DNA of 16,464 bases from positions 1 to 16,464 of the forward strand of contig JAFRZC010000120.1 of NCBI GenBank assembly GCA_017442765.1. The letters are read 5' to 3'. The DNA comes from Prevotella sp. (lineage in GTDB: Bacteria; Bacteroidota; Bacteroidia; Bacteroidales; Bacteroidaceae). The notes beneath the pieces were generated by a model. The model had not been told where the DNA came from. It saw nothing but the letters and a program-made list of their open reading frames with translations, and searched no databases. A program made the translations under genes and the position numbers. This document shows, piece after piece, positions 6,568 through 13,679 of the stretch. Positions within the stretch are counted from its first letter, which is position 1, and each line of letters starts with the position of its first letter.

Positions 6568-9543
6568 CTATTTACATACAATGTTCACCATACGTTTAGG
6601 GACGATGATAACCTTTACGATTTGTTTGCCGTCGGTGTATTTCTGTGCGCGCTCGTCGGCAAGGACGTTGTCTTGAATGGTCTGGCCAGCGGCATCGGCT
6701 GGGAACTCCATCTCGAAGCGGGTCTTGCCGTTAAAGGCGATGCCGAGCTTGACGGTGTTTTCGACGAGATACTCCTCGTTCCACGTGGGCCATGGGCTGT
6801 CGCAGACGCTGCCCGTACCGCCCAGCTGCATCCAAAGCTCTTCGGCGATGTGGGGGGCGAAGGGCGCGATGAGGCGGACAAGGGTGCGCATGACTTCGGC
6901 GTTGCGGCATTTCAGCTGCGAGAGCTCGTTCACACAGATCATGAAGGCCGAGATGGCGGTGTTGTAGGAGAAGGCTTCGATGTCGCCCGACACTTTCTTG
7001 ATGAGTTTGTGGAGCGACTTCAGCATCTCGGGGGTTGGAGTTGACGAGTTGACGAGTTGACGAGTTGACGAGTTGTCAGAATCTTCCTGCTTGTCAACTT
7101 GTTCACTTGTCAACTTGTCAACTGTACAGAGGTTCCAGAACTTCTTGAGGAAGCGGTGGCAGCCGTCGATGCCGTTGGTGTCCCAGGGCTTCGACTGCTC
7201 GACAGGGCCGAGGAACATCTCATAGAGGCGCAGGGTGTCGGCACCGTAGCGCTCGACGATCATGTCGGGATTGACGACATTGAACATCGACTTCGACATC
7301 TTTTCTATCGCCCAGCCGCAGACGTACTTGCCGTCTTCGAGTATGAACTCGGCGTTCTCATATTCGGGCCGCCATGCCTTGAAAGCTTCGAGGTCGAGAA
7401 TATCGTTCTGCACGATGTTCACATCGACGTGGATGGGTGTGATGTCATCGCATCCTTTTTGAAGGTTGAGGCTGACGAAGACAGGATGCCCTGCCTGCTC
7501 GCTCTTCTTGTTGTCGCGATACACAAAGTTGGAGCGGCCTTGTATCATGCCTTGGTTGACAAGTTTCTGGAACGGCTCTTCCTTGCAGCTGATGCCGAGG
7601 TCGAAGAGGAACTTGTTCCAGAAGCGCGAATAGATGAGGTGGCCTGTGGCGTGCTCGGTGCCGCCTACATAAAGGTCAACGTTCTGCCAGTAGTCGTCGG
7701 CTTCCTTCGAGACCAGAGCCTCGGTGTTGTGCGGGTCCATGTAGCGCAGGTAGTAGGCTGAAGAGCCTGCGAAGCCCGGCATGGTGCAGAGCTCGAGAGG
7801 GAAGACGGTCTGGTTGTCGATGTCGGCAACATCGCAGGCGGAACAGGTCTCGGTGTTCCATGCCCATCGCTTTGCGCGTCCGAGTGGCGGCTCACCGGTC
7901 TCGGTGGGCTCGTATTTGTCGATTTCGGGCAACTGAAGCGGCAGACACGTCTCGGGAATCATATAGGGCATGCCGTCCTTGTAATAGACGGGGAACGGCT
8001 CACCCCAGTAGCGCTGGCGCGAGAAGATGGCATCGCGCAGGCGGAAGTTCACTTTTACACGTCCGATGCCAGTCTCGGCCACATATTGCTTGGTCTTTTC
8101 GATGGCTTCTTTCACGGTGAGGCCGTTGAGCACGAGGCCGGTGGTAGAGCCATTGCTTGCCGGACTGTTCATCACGATGCCTTCCTTGGCGTCGAAGCTT
8201 TCCTCGGAGACATCGGCACCCTCGATGAGCGGGATGATGGGCAGGCCGAAGTGCTTGGCGAAGGCATAGTCGCGCGAGTCGTGGGCAGGCACGGCCATGA
8301 TGGCACCGGTGCCATAGCCGGCAAGAACATATTCCGCAATCCAGATGGGAATCTTGTCGCCTGTAAGCGGATTGATGGCGTAAGAGCCGGAGAACACACC
8401 CGTCACGCGGTGGTCCATCTGGCGTTCGCGCTCGGTGCGCTTCTTCACGTAAGCAAGGTATTCTTCCACTTCGCCCTTCTGCTCGGGTGTGGTGAGCTGT
8501 TGTACAAGTTCGCTCTCGGGAGCCAGTACCATGAAGGTTACACCGAAGATGGTGTCGGCACGGGTGGTGAAGATGGTGAATTTAGTTGACGAGTTGACGA
8601 GTTGACGAGTTGACGAGTTGTTAGTTTCAGCATCCAACTTGTCAACTTGTTCACTTGTCAACTTGTCAACTACACAGAATTCCATCTCGGCTCCTTCGGA
8701 ACGCCCGATCCAGTTGCGCTGGGTCTCTTTGAGCGACTCGGTCCATTCCACCGTGTCGAGACCATCGAGCAACCGCTGCGCATAGGCTGACACGCGGAGG
8801 CACCACTGGCGCATCTTCTTCTGTACGACGGGATAACCGCCGCGCACCGATACGCCGTCAACCACCTCGTCGTTGGCCAATACGGTGCCCAGTTCGGCAC
8901 ACCAGTTGACCATTGTCTCGCCCAGATAGGCGATGCGATAGTTCATCAGCACCTCCTGCTGTTTCTTCTCCGGCCAGCTGTTCCACTCGTCGGCCGTGAA
9001 CGATAGTTCCTCACTCTGTGCAACGTCGAGTCCTTCGGTTCCGCGCTCCGAGAAACGGCGGATGAGCTTCTCTATCGGTTTGGCACTTTGGCAATGGTTG
9101 CAATAGAACGAGTCGAACATGCGTTGGAATGCCCATTGTGTCCAGTGGTAGTAGCCCGGCTCGCAGGTGCGCACCTCGCGGCTCCAGTCGAACGAGAAAC
9201 CAATCTTGTCTAACTGCTCGCGGTAGCGGTTGATGTTCCGCTCTGTCGTCTTTGCCGGATGCTGCCCCGTCTGGATGGCATACTGCTCGGCAGGCAGACC
9301 GTAGGCGTCGTAGCCCATGGGGTTGAGCACGTTGAAACCCCTTTGGCGCTTATAGCGCGCATAGATGTCGCTGGCGATATATCCGAGAGGATGACCCACG
9401 TGCAGGCCTGCCCCACTGGGATAGGGGAACATGTTGAGCACGTAGAATTTCTGCTTGTTTTCGTCTTCAGCAACCTGATAGGTCTTTTGCTCAACCCACC
9501 GCTGTTGCCATTTCTTTTCAATCTCTCTGAAATTGTAATCCAT
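6568..9543 (-). CDS. leuS: Leucyl-tRNA synthetase with two in-frame palindromic inserts
   Basis: Class I aminoacyl-tRNA synthetase that charges tRNA-Leu and edits mischarged tRNA; cytoplasmic and essential. At 991 residues it is about 50 longer than I expect for a Bacteroidetes LeuS. HIGH-type motif HVGH at 48-51; KMSKS at 748-752; the CP1 editing domain follows [12 protein letters not shown] and has [12 protein letters not shown]; the anticodon-binding helical domain follows KMSKS. The excess is mostly two inserts encoded by an inverted-repeat DNA element: about residues 292-320 ([12 protein letters not shown]...[13 protein letters not shown]) at the entrance of CP1, and about 808-835 ([12 protein letters not shown]...[12 protein letters not shown]) in the anticodon-binding domain after FWNLCT. 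Both fall where family members have variable loops, so activity is probably kept. The gene heads an operon with yitT and has a clear Bacteroidetes promoter. Confidence 0.97.
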   Translation of the reverse strand: MDYNFREIEKKWQQRWVEQKTYQVAEDENKQKFYVLNMFPYPSGAGLHVGHPLGYIASDIYARYKRQRGFNVLNPMGYDAYGLPAEQYAIQTGQHPAKTTERNINRYREQLDKIGFSFDWSREVRTCEPGYYHWTQWAFQRMFDSFYCNHCQSAKPIEKLIRRFSERGTEGLDVAQSEELSFTADEWNSWPEKKQQEVLMNYRIAYLGETMVNWCAELGTVLANDEVVDGVSVRGGYPVVQKKMRQWCLRVSAYAQRLLDGLDTVEWTESLKETQRNWIGRSEGAEMEFCVVDKLTSEQVDKLDAETNNSSTRQLVNSSTKFTIFTTRADTIFGVTFMVLAPESELVQQLTTPEQKGEVEEYLAYVKKRTERERQMDHRVTGVFSGSYAINPLTGDKIPIWIAEYVLAGYGTGAIMAVPAHDSRDYAFAKHFGLPIIPLIEGADVSEESFDAKEGIVMNSPASNGSTTGLVLNGLTVKEAIEKTKQYVAETGIGRVKVNFRLRDAIFSRQRYWGEPFPVYYKDGMPYMIPETCLPLQLPEIDKYEPTETGEPPLGRAKRWAWNTETCSACDVADIDNQTVFPLELCTMPGFAGSSAYYLRYMDPHNTEALVSKEADDYWQNVDLYVGGTEHATGHLIYSRFWNKFLFDLGISCKEEPFQKLVNQGMIQGRSNFVYRDNKKSEQAGHPVFVSLNLQKGCDDITPIHVDVNIVQNDILDLEAFKAWRPEYENAEFILEDGKYVCGWAIEKMSKSMFNVVNPDMIVERYGADTLRLYEMFLGPVEQSKPWDTNGIDGCHRFLKKFWNLCTVDKLTSEQVDKQEDSDNSSTRQLVNSSTPTPEMLKSLHKLIKKVSGDIEAFSYNTAISAFMICVNELSQLKCRNAEVMRTLVRLIAPFAPHIAEELWMQLGGTGSVCDSPWPTWNEEYLVENTVKLGIAFNGKTRFEMEFPADAAGQTIQDNVLADERAQKYTDGKQIVKVIIVPKRMVNIVCK
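7040..7122 (-). repeat. Coding inverted-repeat element in leuS, copy 2
   Basis: On the plus strand a 36-nt arm of four GTTGACGA units plus GTTG (7040-7075), a 14-nt loop (7076-7089) and a 33-nt arm of TTGTCAAC-like units (7090-7122). Read as leuS it gives [20 protein letters not shown] and then RQLVNSST. It is 3 nt shorter than copy 1, so it keeps the same frame. Confidence 0.93.
8585..8670 (-). repeat. Coding inverted-repeat element in leuS, copy 1
   Basis: Arms of 36 nt each (8585-8620 and 8635-8670) around a 14-nt loop (8621-8634). One arm is GTTGACGA x4 plus GTTG; the other is built from CAACTTGT-like 8-nt units. The arms pair except for about one A-C mismatch per unit and a few more. 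TA flanks the element on both sides (8583-8584 and 8671-8672), which could be chance or a target-site duplication. Confidence 0.93.
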
Positions 9544-9576
9544 TCCTCAAATAGTGTTTTTAAATTAAATTTTCTG

Positions 9577-9607
9577 CAAAATTACAAAAAAAATCATAAC
9601 CGCCAAA
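9577..9607 (-). promoter_or_regulatory. Bacteroidetes-type promoter of leuS-yitT
   Basis: On the minus strand TTTG (9604-9607) is followed after 19 nt by TAATTTTG (9577-9584), matching the Bacteroidetes -33/-7 consensus TTTG and TAnnTTTG. The -7 box lies about 35-40 nt before the leuS ATG. The sequence just after it, CAGAAAATTTA, also follows the ychF -7 box. Confidence 0.75.
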
Positions 9608-9707
9608 AAGCAGCCTGGTTTATTTAAATCGCAGTTCGAGGGGAAACCCCTCCCCTTTGGGGGGAGGACGGGAGGGGGCTGGGCAGTCGAAGTCACGCCA
9701 TAGTGCC

Positions 9708-9747
9708 TCTTTCGCGGAAAATTACCTAGGGAATTTTCCGCGAAAGA
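9708..9747. repeat. 40-nt near-perfect palindrome
   Basis: TCTTTCGCGGAAAATT (9708-9723) and its exact complement (9732-9747) flank ACCTAGGG, itself nearly palindromic. Only one base pair of the 20 is mismatched. It could be a cruciform, a terminator stem without T-run, or a site for a dimeric protein. Confidence 0.9.
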
Positions 9748-9761
9748 CCGTGTTTTGGAAG

Positions 9762-9779
9762 AAATTCCCTAGGGAATTT
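9762..9779. repeat. 18-nt perfect palindrome with CCTAGG core
   Basis: AAATTCCCTAGGGAATTT is perfectly self-complementary. It shares CCTAGGGAATTTT with the larger palindrome 43 nt upstream, so the two cores are related direct copies. Confidence 0.9.
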
Positions 9780-9844
9780 TCTTTGTAAGGTCGTCAGACA
9801 GCAACATCCTTGTCAGCCATGGCAGGACAAATGGGATGAAGTGG

Positions 9845-10297
9845 TTACTTTGTAATCGACTGGATGTCTTTCAGGGTAATCGTTCCGGCAATGTTGATGA
9901 TGCTGAGTTCGCCGTCGCTGTCCTCGCTGAGCAGGGCAAACTCGTTTTTCCCGCCTTTCAGCTCGAGCAGGTAGATGACGACGTGGTCGCCGCTGTCGTT
10001 GACGCGCATGGCCTCTTCATATTTCTCGCGCTTATAGATGGCAACGGCCTCTTTCCTGATGACGGGCACAAGCGTGGGTCGGCTGCACGTGAGGATGTTT
10101 ATACGGTCGAGCTTGGGTGCGAGCCTTGTGAGGTCTTTGTCGCCGGCCTTCACGTTTGGGATAAGGCGCAGCATGTTTTTTGAGATGAAGATGGTGGTGA
10201 CACCCTTGGTGTCCTCATATTTCCGGAAGATAGCCTCTTGTGCCGAGGTTGTCAGGAAAAAGCCTCCGAGAAGGATGATGGTGAGTATTCTTTTCAT
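9845..10297 (-). CDS. DUF4252-type secreted protein (operon gene 5)
   Basis: A 150-residue protein with a signal peptide (MKRILTIILLGGFFLTTSAQ, cleavage after residue 19 or 20). It resembles the Bacteroidetes DUF4252 family: an opening FRKYEDTKGVTTIFISKNML, a central alpha-beta region and the C-terminal FALLSEDSDGELSIINIAGTI followed by KDIQSI, close to the usual family ending. There is no lipobox cysteine, so it is probably periplasmic. The function of the family is not known. The start overlaps the stop of the upstream anti-sigma-like gene by 4 nt, so it is likely made with it. It is one of three paralogues in this operon, and the only one placed after the sigma factor. Confidence 0.85.
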   Translation of the reverse strand: MKRILTIILLGGFFLTTSAQEAIFRKYEDTKGVTTIFISKNMLRLIPNVKAGDKDLTRLAPKLDRINILTCSRPTLVPVIRKEAVAIYKREKYEEAMRVNDSGDHVVIYLLELKGGKNEFALLSEDSDGELSIINIAGTITLKDIQSITK

Positions 10298-10710
10298 TGC
10301 GCTGATGGGTTTTCTTCTTCAGTTTCGTTGATGTTACCAAGTCCCTTGTTGAGGGCAGTAGAGAATTTCACGAGTGCGCGCTCAGTTTCTGCGGCGGCAT
10401 CCTCGGGGTTGTCGTAAGTATCTTCGTAGTAGGCCCATGCGCGTGTCTCCTGCTGCTGTCGGGTCATGAAGACGATTCCGAAGAGGAGTAGCAGCGAGGC
10501 GGCCACCCCGCCAATCCAGCGGAACATGACGGCACGGGCACGGCGCTCGGTTTTCTTTTCTATTTGGTTCCAGCGGTCAATTTGGCGTGCCAGCCGTTGC
10601 TCCAACAGCATGGGGCGGTCGAAGAGTTGGCTTAGCCGCTGCTCCTCCAGTTCTGAGGTTTCGGCTTCGAGAAATCGGCTGAGGAGTTGCTGCAATTCTT
10701 TTTCGTTCAT
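10294..10710 (-). CDS. Single-pass membrane protein, probable anti-sigma factor
   Basis: A 138-residue protein. The N-terminal cytoplasmic part LLSRFLEAETSELEEQRLSQLF has the look of the short helical sigma-binding segment found in Bacteroidetes anti-sigma factors, without zinc-binding cysteines. A basic stretch (KKTERRARAVMFRW) precedes one membrane segment at about 65-83 (IGGVAASLLLLFGIVFM), and an acidic C-terminal tail of about 50 residues would lie in the periplasm. The gene overlaps the ECF sigma gene by 4 nt (ATGA), the usual arrangement of a sigma factor and its regulator. Identity rests on topology and position, not on a clear family motif. Confidence 0.75.
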   Translation of the reverse strand: MNEKELQQLLSRFLEAETSELEEQRLSQLFDRPMLLEQRLARQIDRWNQIEKKTERRARAVMFRWIGGVAASLLLLFGIVFMTRQQQETRAWAYYEDTYDNPEDAAAETERALVKFSTALNKGLGNINETEEENPSAQ

Positions 10711-11213
10711 CGTGTGGTTTTGTTACGGTCAAATTTTTTTCTGATAGCTTTTCTCGCGCGGCTGAGGATGACACGCACGTTGATTTGCGAGAGACCGGTT
10801 TTCCGGCAGATTTCGTCGTAGCTGAGGCCGTCAATATCGCGCAGGGTGATGATTTGGCGTTGTTGTGCGGGCAGTTTTTCGATTAACTTTATCACATAGT
10901 CGTTTTGCTCGCGCAGTTCAACCTCGTGTTGCAGGTTATCGTCGGCAGGCAGGTTGACAAGATTGTCGATGGCGGTGTCGGTTTCAGGGTGCAGGGTGCG
11001 TTGGCGGTCGAGAAACAGGCGGTGCAGGGTTTTTACGGCATAGCCCTCGGCCGACTCCATCGCGGGCAGCTTGTCGCGCCCTGTCCATAGCTTCAAGAAG
11101 GCATCCTGCATCAGGTCTTCGGCCTCGGCAGAATTGCCGGTGAGGCGGAAGGCTGCCCAGTACATGGCACGCGAACAGGGCAGGAAGACAGCTTTGAAAC
11201 GACGGACATCCAT
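10707..11213 (-). CDS. ECF sigma factor (sigma-70 family)
   Basis: A 168-residue extracytoplasmic-function sigma factor with only regions 2 and 4. Region 2 (about 8-76) has AEAEDLMQDAFLKLW, the core-binding helix, and KTLHRLFLDRQR. Region 4 (about 113-162) has LPAQQRQIITLRDIDGLSYDEI followed by the recognition helix LSQINVRVILSRARKAIRKKF. It starts 4 nt after a DUF4252 gene and overlaps the anti-sigma-like gene by 4 nt. The likely model is signal-controlled release from the membrane protein and positive autoregulation of the operon; target promoters cannot be read from the sequence. The GC-rich codon use matches the neighbours. Confidence 0.95.
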   Translation of the reverse strand: MDVRRFKAVFLPCSRAMYWAAFRLTGNSAEAEDLMQDAFLKLWTGRDKLPAMESAEGYAVKTLHRLFLDRQRTLHPETDTAIDNLVNLPADDNLQHEVELREQNDYVIKLIEKLPAQQRQIITLRDIDGLSYDEICRKTGLSQINVRVILSRARKAIRKKFDRNKTTR

Positions 11214-11217
11214 AGGG

Positions 11218-11709
11218 CTATTCCTTGCGCTTTTTCTTGTTAGTCGTGTCGATGATGTCGTTGATGTTTTCTGGCCGGATACGGCCTTTCACTTGTACAA
11301 TCTGCGCATCGTCCTTGCTGCTTTCCACGATGAGAAGCTCGCGAATGGCATGCCGCCTCATCTTGTAGAGAATCAGCGTGCGCTCATCGTCTTGATTGGA
11401 GCGGATGAGCTCGGTGTATGCGCCGGGGTTGAAGTTGGCTACTGCTTCCATGAACCGGTTTTTCACCTTTGGAGAACACTCCTCAAGGTCGAGCACTCGC
11501 ACAGAGCGGATGGCCTTCAGCACGGCGCGGGCTTCCTGGTCGCTGTCGGAAAGGCGGACAACGGGTTTGAGCATAGAGAGGAGTGCACGGGGCAGATGGA
11601 GGTATTCTGCGTTTGGCGCGTGACGGAACTCGGCAAAGAGGTCGCCGACCTGCGCACTGGCGCAAAGGCTGGCGACTATCAATAAGAGAGAGAAACAGAT
11701 TCTTTTCAT
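11218..11709 (-). CDS. DUF4252-type secreted protein (operon gene 2)
   Basis: A 163-residue protein with signal peptide MKRICFSLLLIVASLCASAQ. The mature part starts VGDLFAEFRHAPNAEYLHL, the same pattern as the paralogue just upstream (ADDLFREFKDKDGVQFVNI). It shares RVLDLEECSPKVKNRF, RTLILYKMRRHAIRELLIV and the ending AQIVQVKGRIRPENINDI. Compared with its paralogue the C-terminal tail is strongly basic (TNKKKRKE). Cysteines at 5 and 16 lie in the leader and do not form a standard lipobox. It sits 8 nt after gene 1 and 4 nt before the sigma gene. The function is not known; envelope sensing or buffering for the sigma system is an inference. Confidence 0.85.
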   Translation of the reverse strand: MKRICFSLLLIVASLCASAQVGDLFAEFRHAPNAEYLHLPRALLSMLKPVVRLSDSDQEARAVLKAIRSVRVLDLEECSPKVKNRFMEAVANFNPGAYTELIRSNQDDERTLILYKMRRHAIRELLIVESSKDDAQIVQVKGRIRPENINDIIDTTNKKKRKE

Positions 11710-11716
11710 GGAAAGG

Positions 11717-12193
11717 TCAGTTGTTCTTCGTCATTTCCGACAGTTTCTGAATGTCGTCGGGACTGATTTTCCCGCCAATTTGCACCAGTGCGCACTCATC
11801 ATCCTCAACGGTCAGGATGAGCAACTCGCAGATGTCCTCACCCTCAAAACGTGTCAGAATGAGCGTCCGCCCGTCGTCGTTTGTCGTCACCATCGGCTCG
11901 TATTTGCCCTTCTTGAGTTTTTCCGATTGTTTCGCGAAGGCCTGCGCGGTCTTTTTGTTGCCCTCAATGTTGAGCACTCGCACAAAGTCCATTTTTTTCA
12001 GCACTTCTTTTGTTTCTTGCTCCTTGACGAAGCCAGTGGCGAAGTCCATCATCTCCTTACCGATGTTAACAAATTGCACACCGTCCTTGTCCTTAAACTC
12101 GCGGAACAGGTCGTCCGCCGTCTGTGCCATGCCCGCCATGCTCGTGAGCAGCAGGGCAAATAACAATAGCTGTCTTTTCATAAGAATTTTCAT
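11717..12193 (-). CDS. DUF4252-type secreted protein (operon gene 1)
   Basis: A 158-residue protein of the DUF4252 type, first gene of the sigma operon. Its signal peptide is MKRQLLLFALLLTSMAGMAQ if translation starts at the internal ATG at 12181, or four residues longer from 12193. The shorter form aligns better with the MKR starts of the two paralogues, so 12181 is a serious alternative. The mature part begins TADDLFREFKDKDGVQFVNI and ends ALVQIGGKISPDDIQKLSEM. Lysine-rich helical segments fill the middle (65-100). No catalytic motif is seen. The 189-nt space to ychF is divergent; I find no convincing minus-strand TAnnTTTG box there, in keeping with control by the operon's own sigma factor. 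Confidence 0.85.
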   Translation of the reverse strand: MKILMKRQLLLFALLLTSMAGMAQTADDLFREFKDKDGVQFVNIGKEMMDFATGFVKEQETKEVLKKMDFVRVLNIEGNKKTAQAFAKQSEKLKKGKYEPMVTTNDDGRTLILTRFEGEDICELLILTVEDDECALVQIGGKISPDDIQKLSEMTKNN

Positions 12194-12260
12194 TTTTTTA
12201 GTGGTTCTGTCTTTATTAACGTAAATATGGGTGAAAATGTTACAAATAATTTTATGGTTA

Positions 12261-12291
12261 TTGTGGTTTTAGGATAAAATTTGTAACTTTG
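12261..12291 (+). promoter_or_regulatory. Bacteroidetes-type promoter of ychF
   Basis: TTG at 12261-12263 and TAACTTTG at 12284-12291 are separated by 20 nt, matching the Bacteroidetes -33/-7 form. The predicted start of transcription, near 12297-12300, gives a leader of about 85 nt holding the inverted-repeat element 12306-12369. The stretch TTTGCAGAAAATTTA is shared with the leuS promoter. Confidence 0.75.
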
Positions 12292-12305
12292 CAGAAAATT
12301 TAGAT

Positions 12306-12369
12306 AAAACAGGCTGCGCCTCGGCATAGCCTAAGCGAGCTTGGCTCTGCGCTCGGCTTGCTCTGTTTT
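12306..12369 (+). promoter_or_regulatory. Structured leader element before ychF
   Basis: AAAACAG (12306-12312) and CTGTTTT (12363-12369) pair across a GC-rich stretch made of related phrases (GCCTCGGCATAGCC, AAGCGAGCTTGGCTC, GCGCTCGGCTTGC) able to form further stems. It lies in the ychF 5' leader, ending 13 nt before the start codon. It may be a dispersed repeat or an RNA control element; the sequence alone does not decide. Confidence 0.5.
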
Positions 12370-12382
12370 TAAAGTAGTTGTT

Positions 12383-13483
12383 ATGGCACTGAAATGCGGT
12401 ATCGTGGGTCTGCCTAATGTGGGCAAGTCAACCCTGTTTAACTGTCTGTCGAGCGCGAAGGCGCAGGCGGCGAACTTTCCCTTCTGTACGATTGAGCCCA
12501 ATGTGGGTGTGATAACCGTTCCCGACGAGCGGCTGACGAAGTTGGCCGAGCTGGTGCATCCGGGGCGCATTGTGCCGGCGACGTGCGAGATTGTGGATAT
12601 TGCCGGACTGGTGAAAGGTGCGTCGAAGGGCGAGGGGCTGGGCAACAAGTTCCTCGGTAACATCCGCGAGACCGATGCCATCATCCACGTGTTGCGTTGT
12701 TTCGAGGATGAGAACATCACCCACGTTGACGGTACCATCGACCCCATTCGCGACAAGGAGATTATCGATACCGAGCTGCAACTGAAAGACTTGGAGACCA
12801 TAGAGAGCCAGATGGCAAAGGTGCAGAAGACCGCAGCCGCAGGCAATAAGGACGCAAAAGTGCTTGCCGGTGTGCTCGCAGCCTACAAGGAGGTGCTGGA
12901 ACAGGGAAGGAACGCCCGTCGGGTGGAGTTCGACTCGAAGGAGGAGCAGGATGCCGCGCGTAATCTCTTTCTGCTGACGGCAAAGCCCGTGCTCTATGTG
13001 TGCAATGTGGGTGAGGCCGAGGCTAAGGACGGCAACGCCTTCACGAAGAAGATTGAGGCGATGGCTGCCGAGGAAGGTGCCGAGGCGATGGTCATCGCGG
13101 CCAAGACAGAAGAGGATATTGCCGAGCTGGAGACGTATGAAGACAAGCAACTGTTCTTAGAGGAACTCGGACTGGAGGAGAGTGGCGTGAACCGTCTCAT
13201 CAAGAAAGCCTACGCTCTGTTGAACCTTGAGACCTTCATCACGGCCGGTGAGATGGAGGTGAAAGCCTGGACCTACAAGCGCGGATGGAAAGCCCCGCAG
13301 TGTGCCGGCGTCATCCACACCGACTTCGAGAAAGGCTTTATACGCGCCGAAGTTATCAAGTATGACGACTACATCCGCTATGGCTCGGAGGCCGCCGTGC
13401 GCGAGGCCGGAAAGATGGGCATTGAAGGAAAGGACTATGTTGTGCAAGACGGCGACATCATGCACTTTAGGTTTAATGTCTGA
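12383..13483 (+). CDS. ychF: Redox-regulated/ribosome-binding GTPase YchF
   Basis: A 366-residue OBG-family P-loop NTPase, known in other species to bind ribosomes and to hydrolyse ATP as well as GTP. G1 GLPNVGKST at 9-17; G2/switch region PFCTIEPNVGV; G3 DIAGLVKGAS; in place of the usual NKxD there is CNVGE, the NxxE type that marks the YchF group. A coiled-coil segment follows G3, and the C-terminal TGS domain runs from about 280 with AGEMEVKAWTYKRGWKAPQCAG and ends QDGDIMHFRFNV. The start at 12383 gives MALKCGIVGLPN, the family N-terminus; an in-frame ATG at 12341 would add 14 residues encoded by the leader repeat and is rejected. A GTTAAG repeat (copy C) begins 4 nt after the stop. Confidence 0.97.
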   Translation: MALKCGIVGLPNVGKSTLFNCLSSAKAQAANFPFCTIEPNVGVITVPDERLTKLAELVHPGRIVPATCEIVDIAGLVKGASKGEGLGNKFLGNIRETDAIIHVLRCFEDENITHVDGTIDPIRDKEIIDTELQLKDLETIESQMAKVQKTAAAGNKDAKVLAGVLAAYKEVLEQGRNARRVEFDSKEEQDAARNLFLLTAKPVLYVCNVGEAEAKDGNAFTKKIEAMAAEEGAEAMVIAAKTEEDIAELETYEDKQLFLEELGLEESGVNRLIKKAYALLNLETFITAGEMEVKAWTYKRGWKAPQCAGVIHTDFEKGFIRAEVIKYDDYIRYGSEAAVREAGKMGIEGKDYVVQDGDIMHFRFNV

Positions 13484-13486
13484 TTT

Positions 13487-13655
13487 TAAAGAAGTTAAGG
13501 AAGTTAAGAAGTTAAAGAAGTTAAGAAGTTATCGCTTCGCTCGTCCTTCGGACAGTAGTTAAGCCATTAGTGTCTCTATAGGAGGCCATAGGCCAGGTAA
13601 AACTATCGGCTTAACTTCTTTAACTACTTAACTTCTATAACTTCAGAAAGTTGAA
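13487..13655 (-). repeat. Intergenic GTTAAG-arm repeat element, copy C (inverted)
   Basis: This copy is inverted relative to A and B and matches B over about 165 nt, including the outer end ACTTCAGAAAGTTGAA (13640-13655). It fills the whole ychF-lgt spacer. The right arm is extended by several GTTAAGAA units (13489-13530). The core GGAGGCCATAGGCCAGGTAAAACTATCGG is kept, as is GTCCTTCGGAC. Confidence 0.88.
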
Positions 13656-13679
13656 TGAATTATGAATTATGAATTATAT
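13655..13679 (+). repeat. 7-nt ATGAATT repeat over the lgt start
   Basis: ATGAATT is repeated three times, putting ATG codons at 13655, 13662 and 13669 in three different frames. Only 13662 opens lgt. The other two reach stops after five and four codons (TGA at 13670, TAG at 13681). Confidence 0.8.

Larger units (their letters stand above)
9544..9844. other. Gene-free 301-nt interval with palindromes
   Basis: This interval lies between the end of the DUF4252 operon and the start of leuS, both on the minus strand. It holds the leuS promoter, a C- and G-rich block (9638-9680) with the hairpin GAGGGG-AAA-CCCCTC (9638-9652), and two palindromes with CCTAGG cores (9708-9747 and 9762-9779). No reading frame with coding character is present. 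Confidence 0.7.

Noticed and set aside
6208..7044. Long plus-strand frame of 278 codons across yitT and leuS
   Set aside because: It is antisense to two well-identified genes, has a composition set by their codons and shows no family motif.
9638..9680. G-rich and C-rich block as a G-quadruplex or rRNA fragment
   Set aside because: The runs pair into simple hairpins (GAGGGG/CCCCTC and CCTCCCC/GGGGGAGG); nothing else supports a quadruplex or an RNA gene.
9544..9844. tRNA gene in the gene-free interval
   Set aside because: No T-arm GGTTCGA-type sequence with a matching acceptor stem; the palindromes do not fit a cloverleaf.
12194..12260. Minus-strand promoter for the sigma operon
   Set aside because: TTTG and TATTTACG are present but the spacing is short and the -7 box is poor; not called.
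12341..12382. Upstream ATG extending YchF by 14 residues
   Set aside because: The added codons come from the leader repeat, while MALKCGIVGLPN at 12383 is the family N-terminus.
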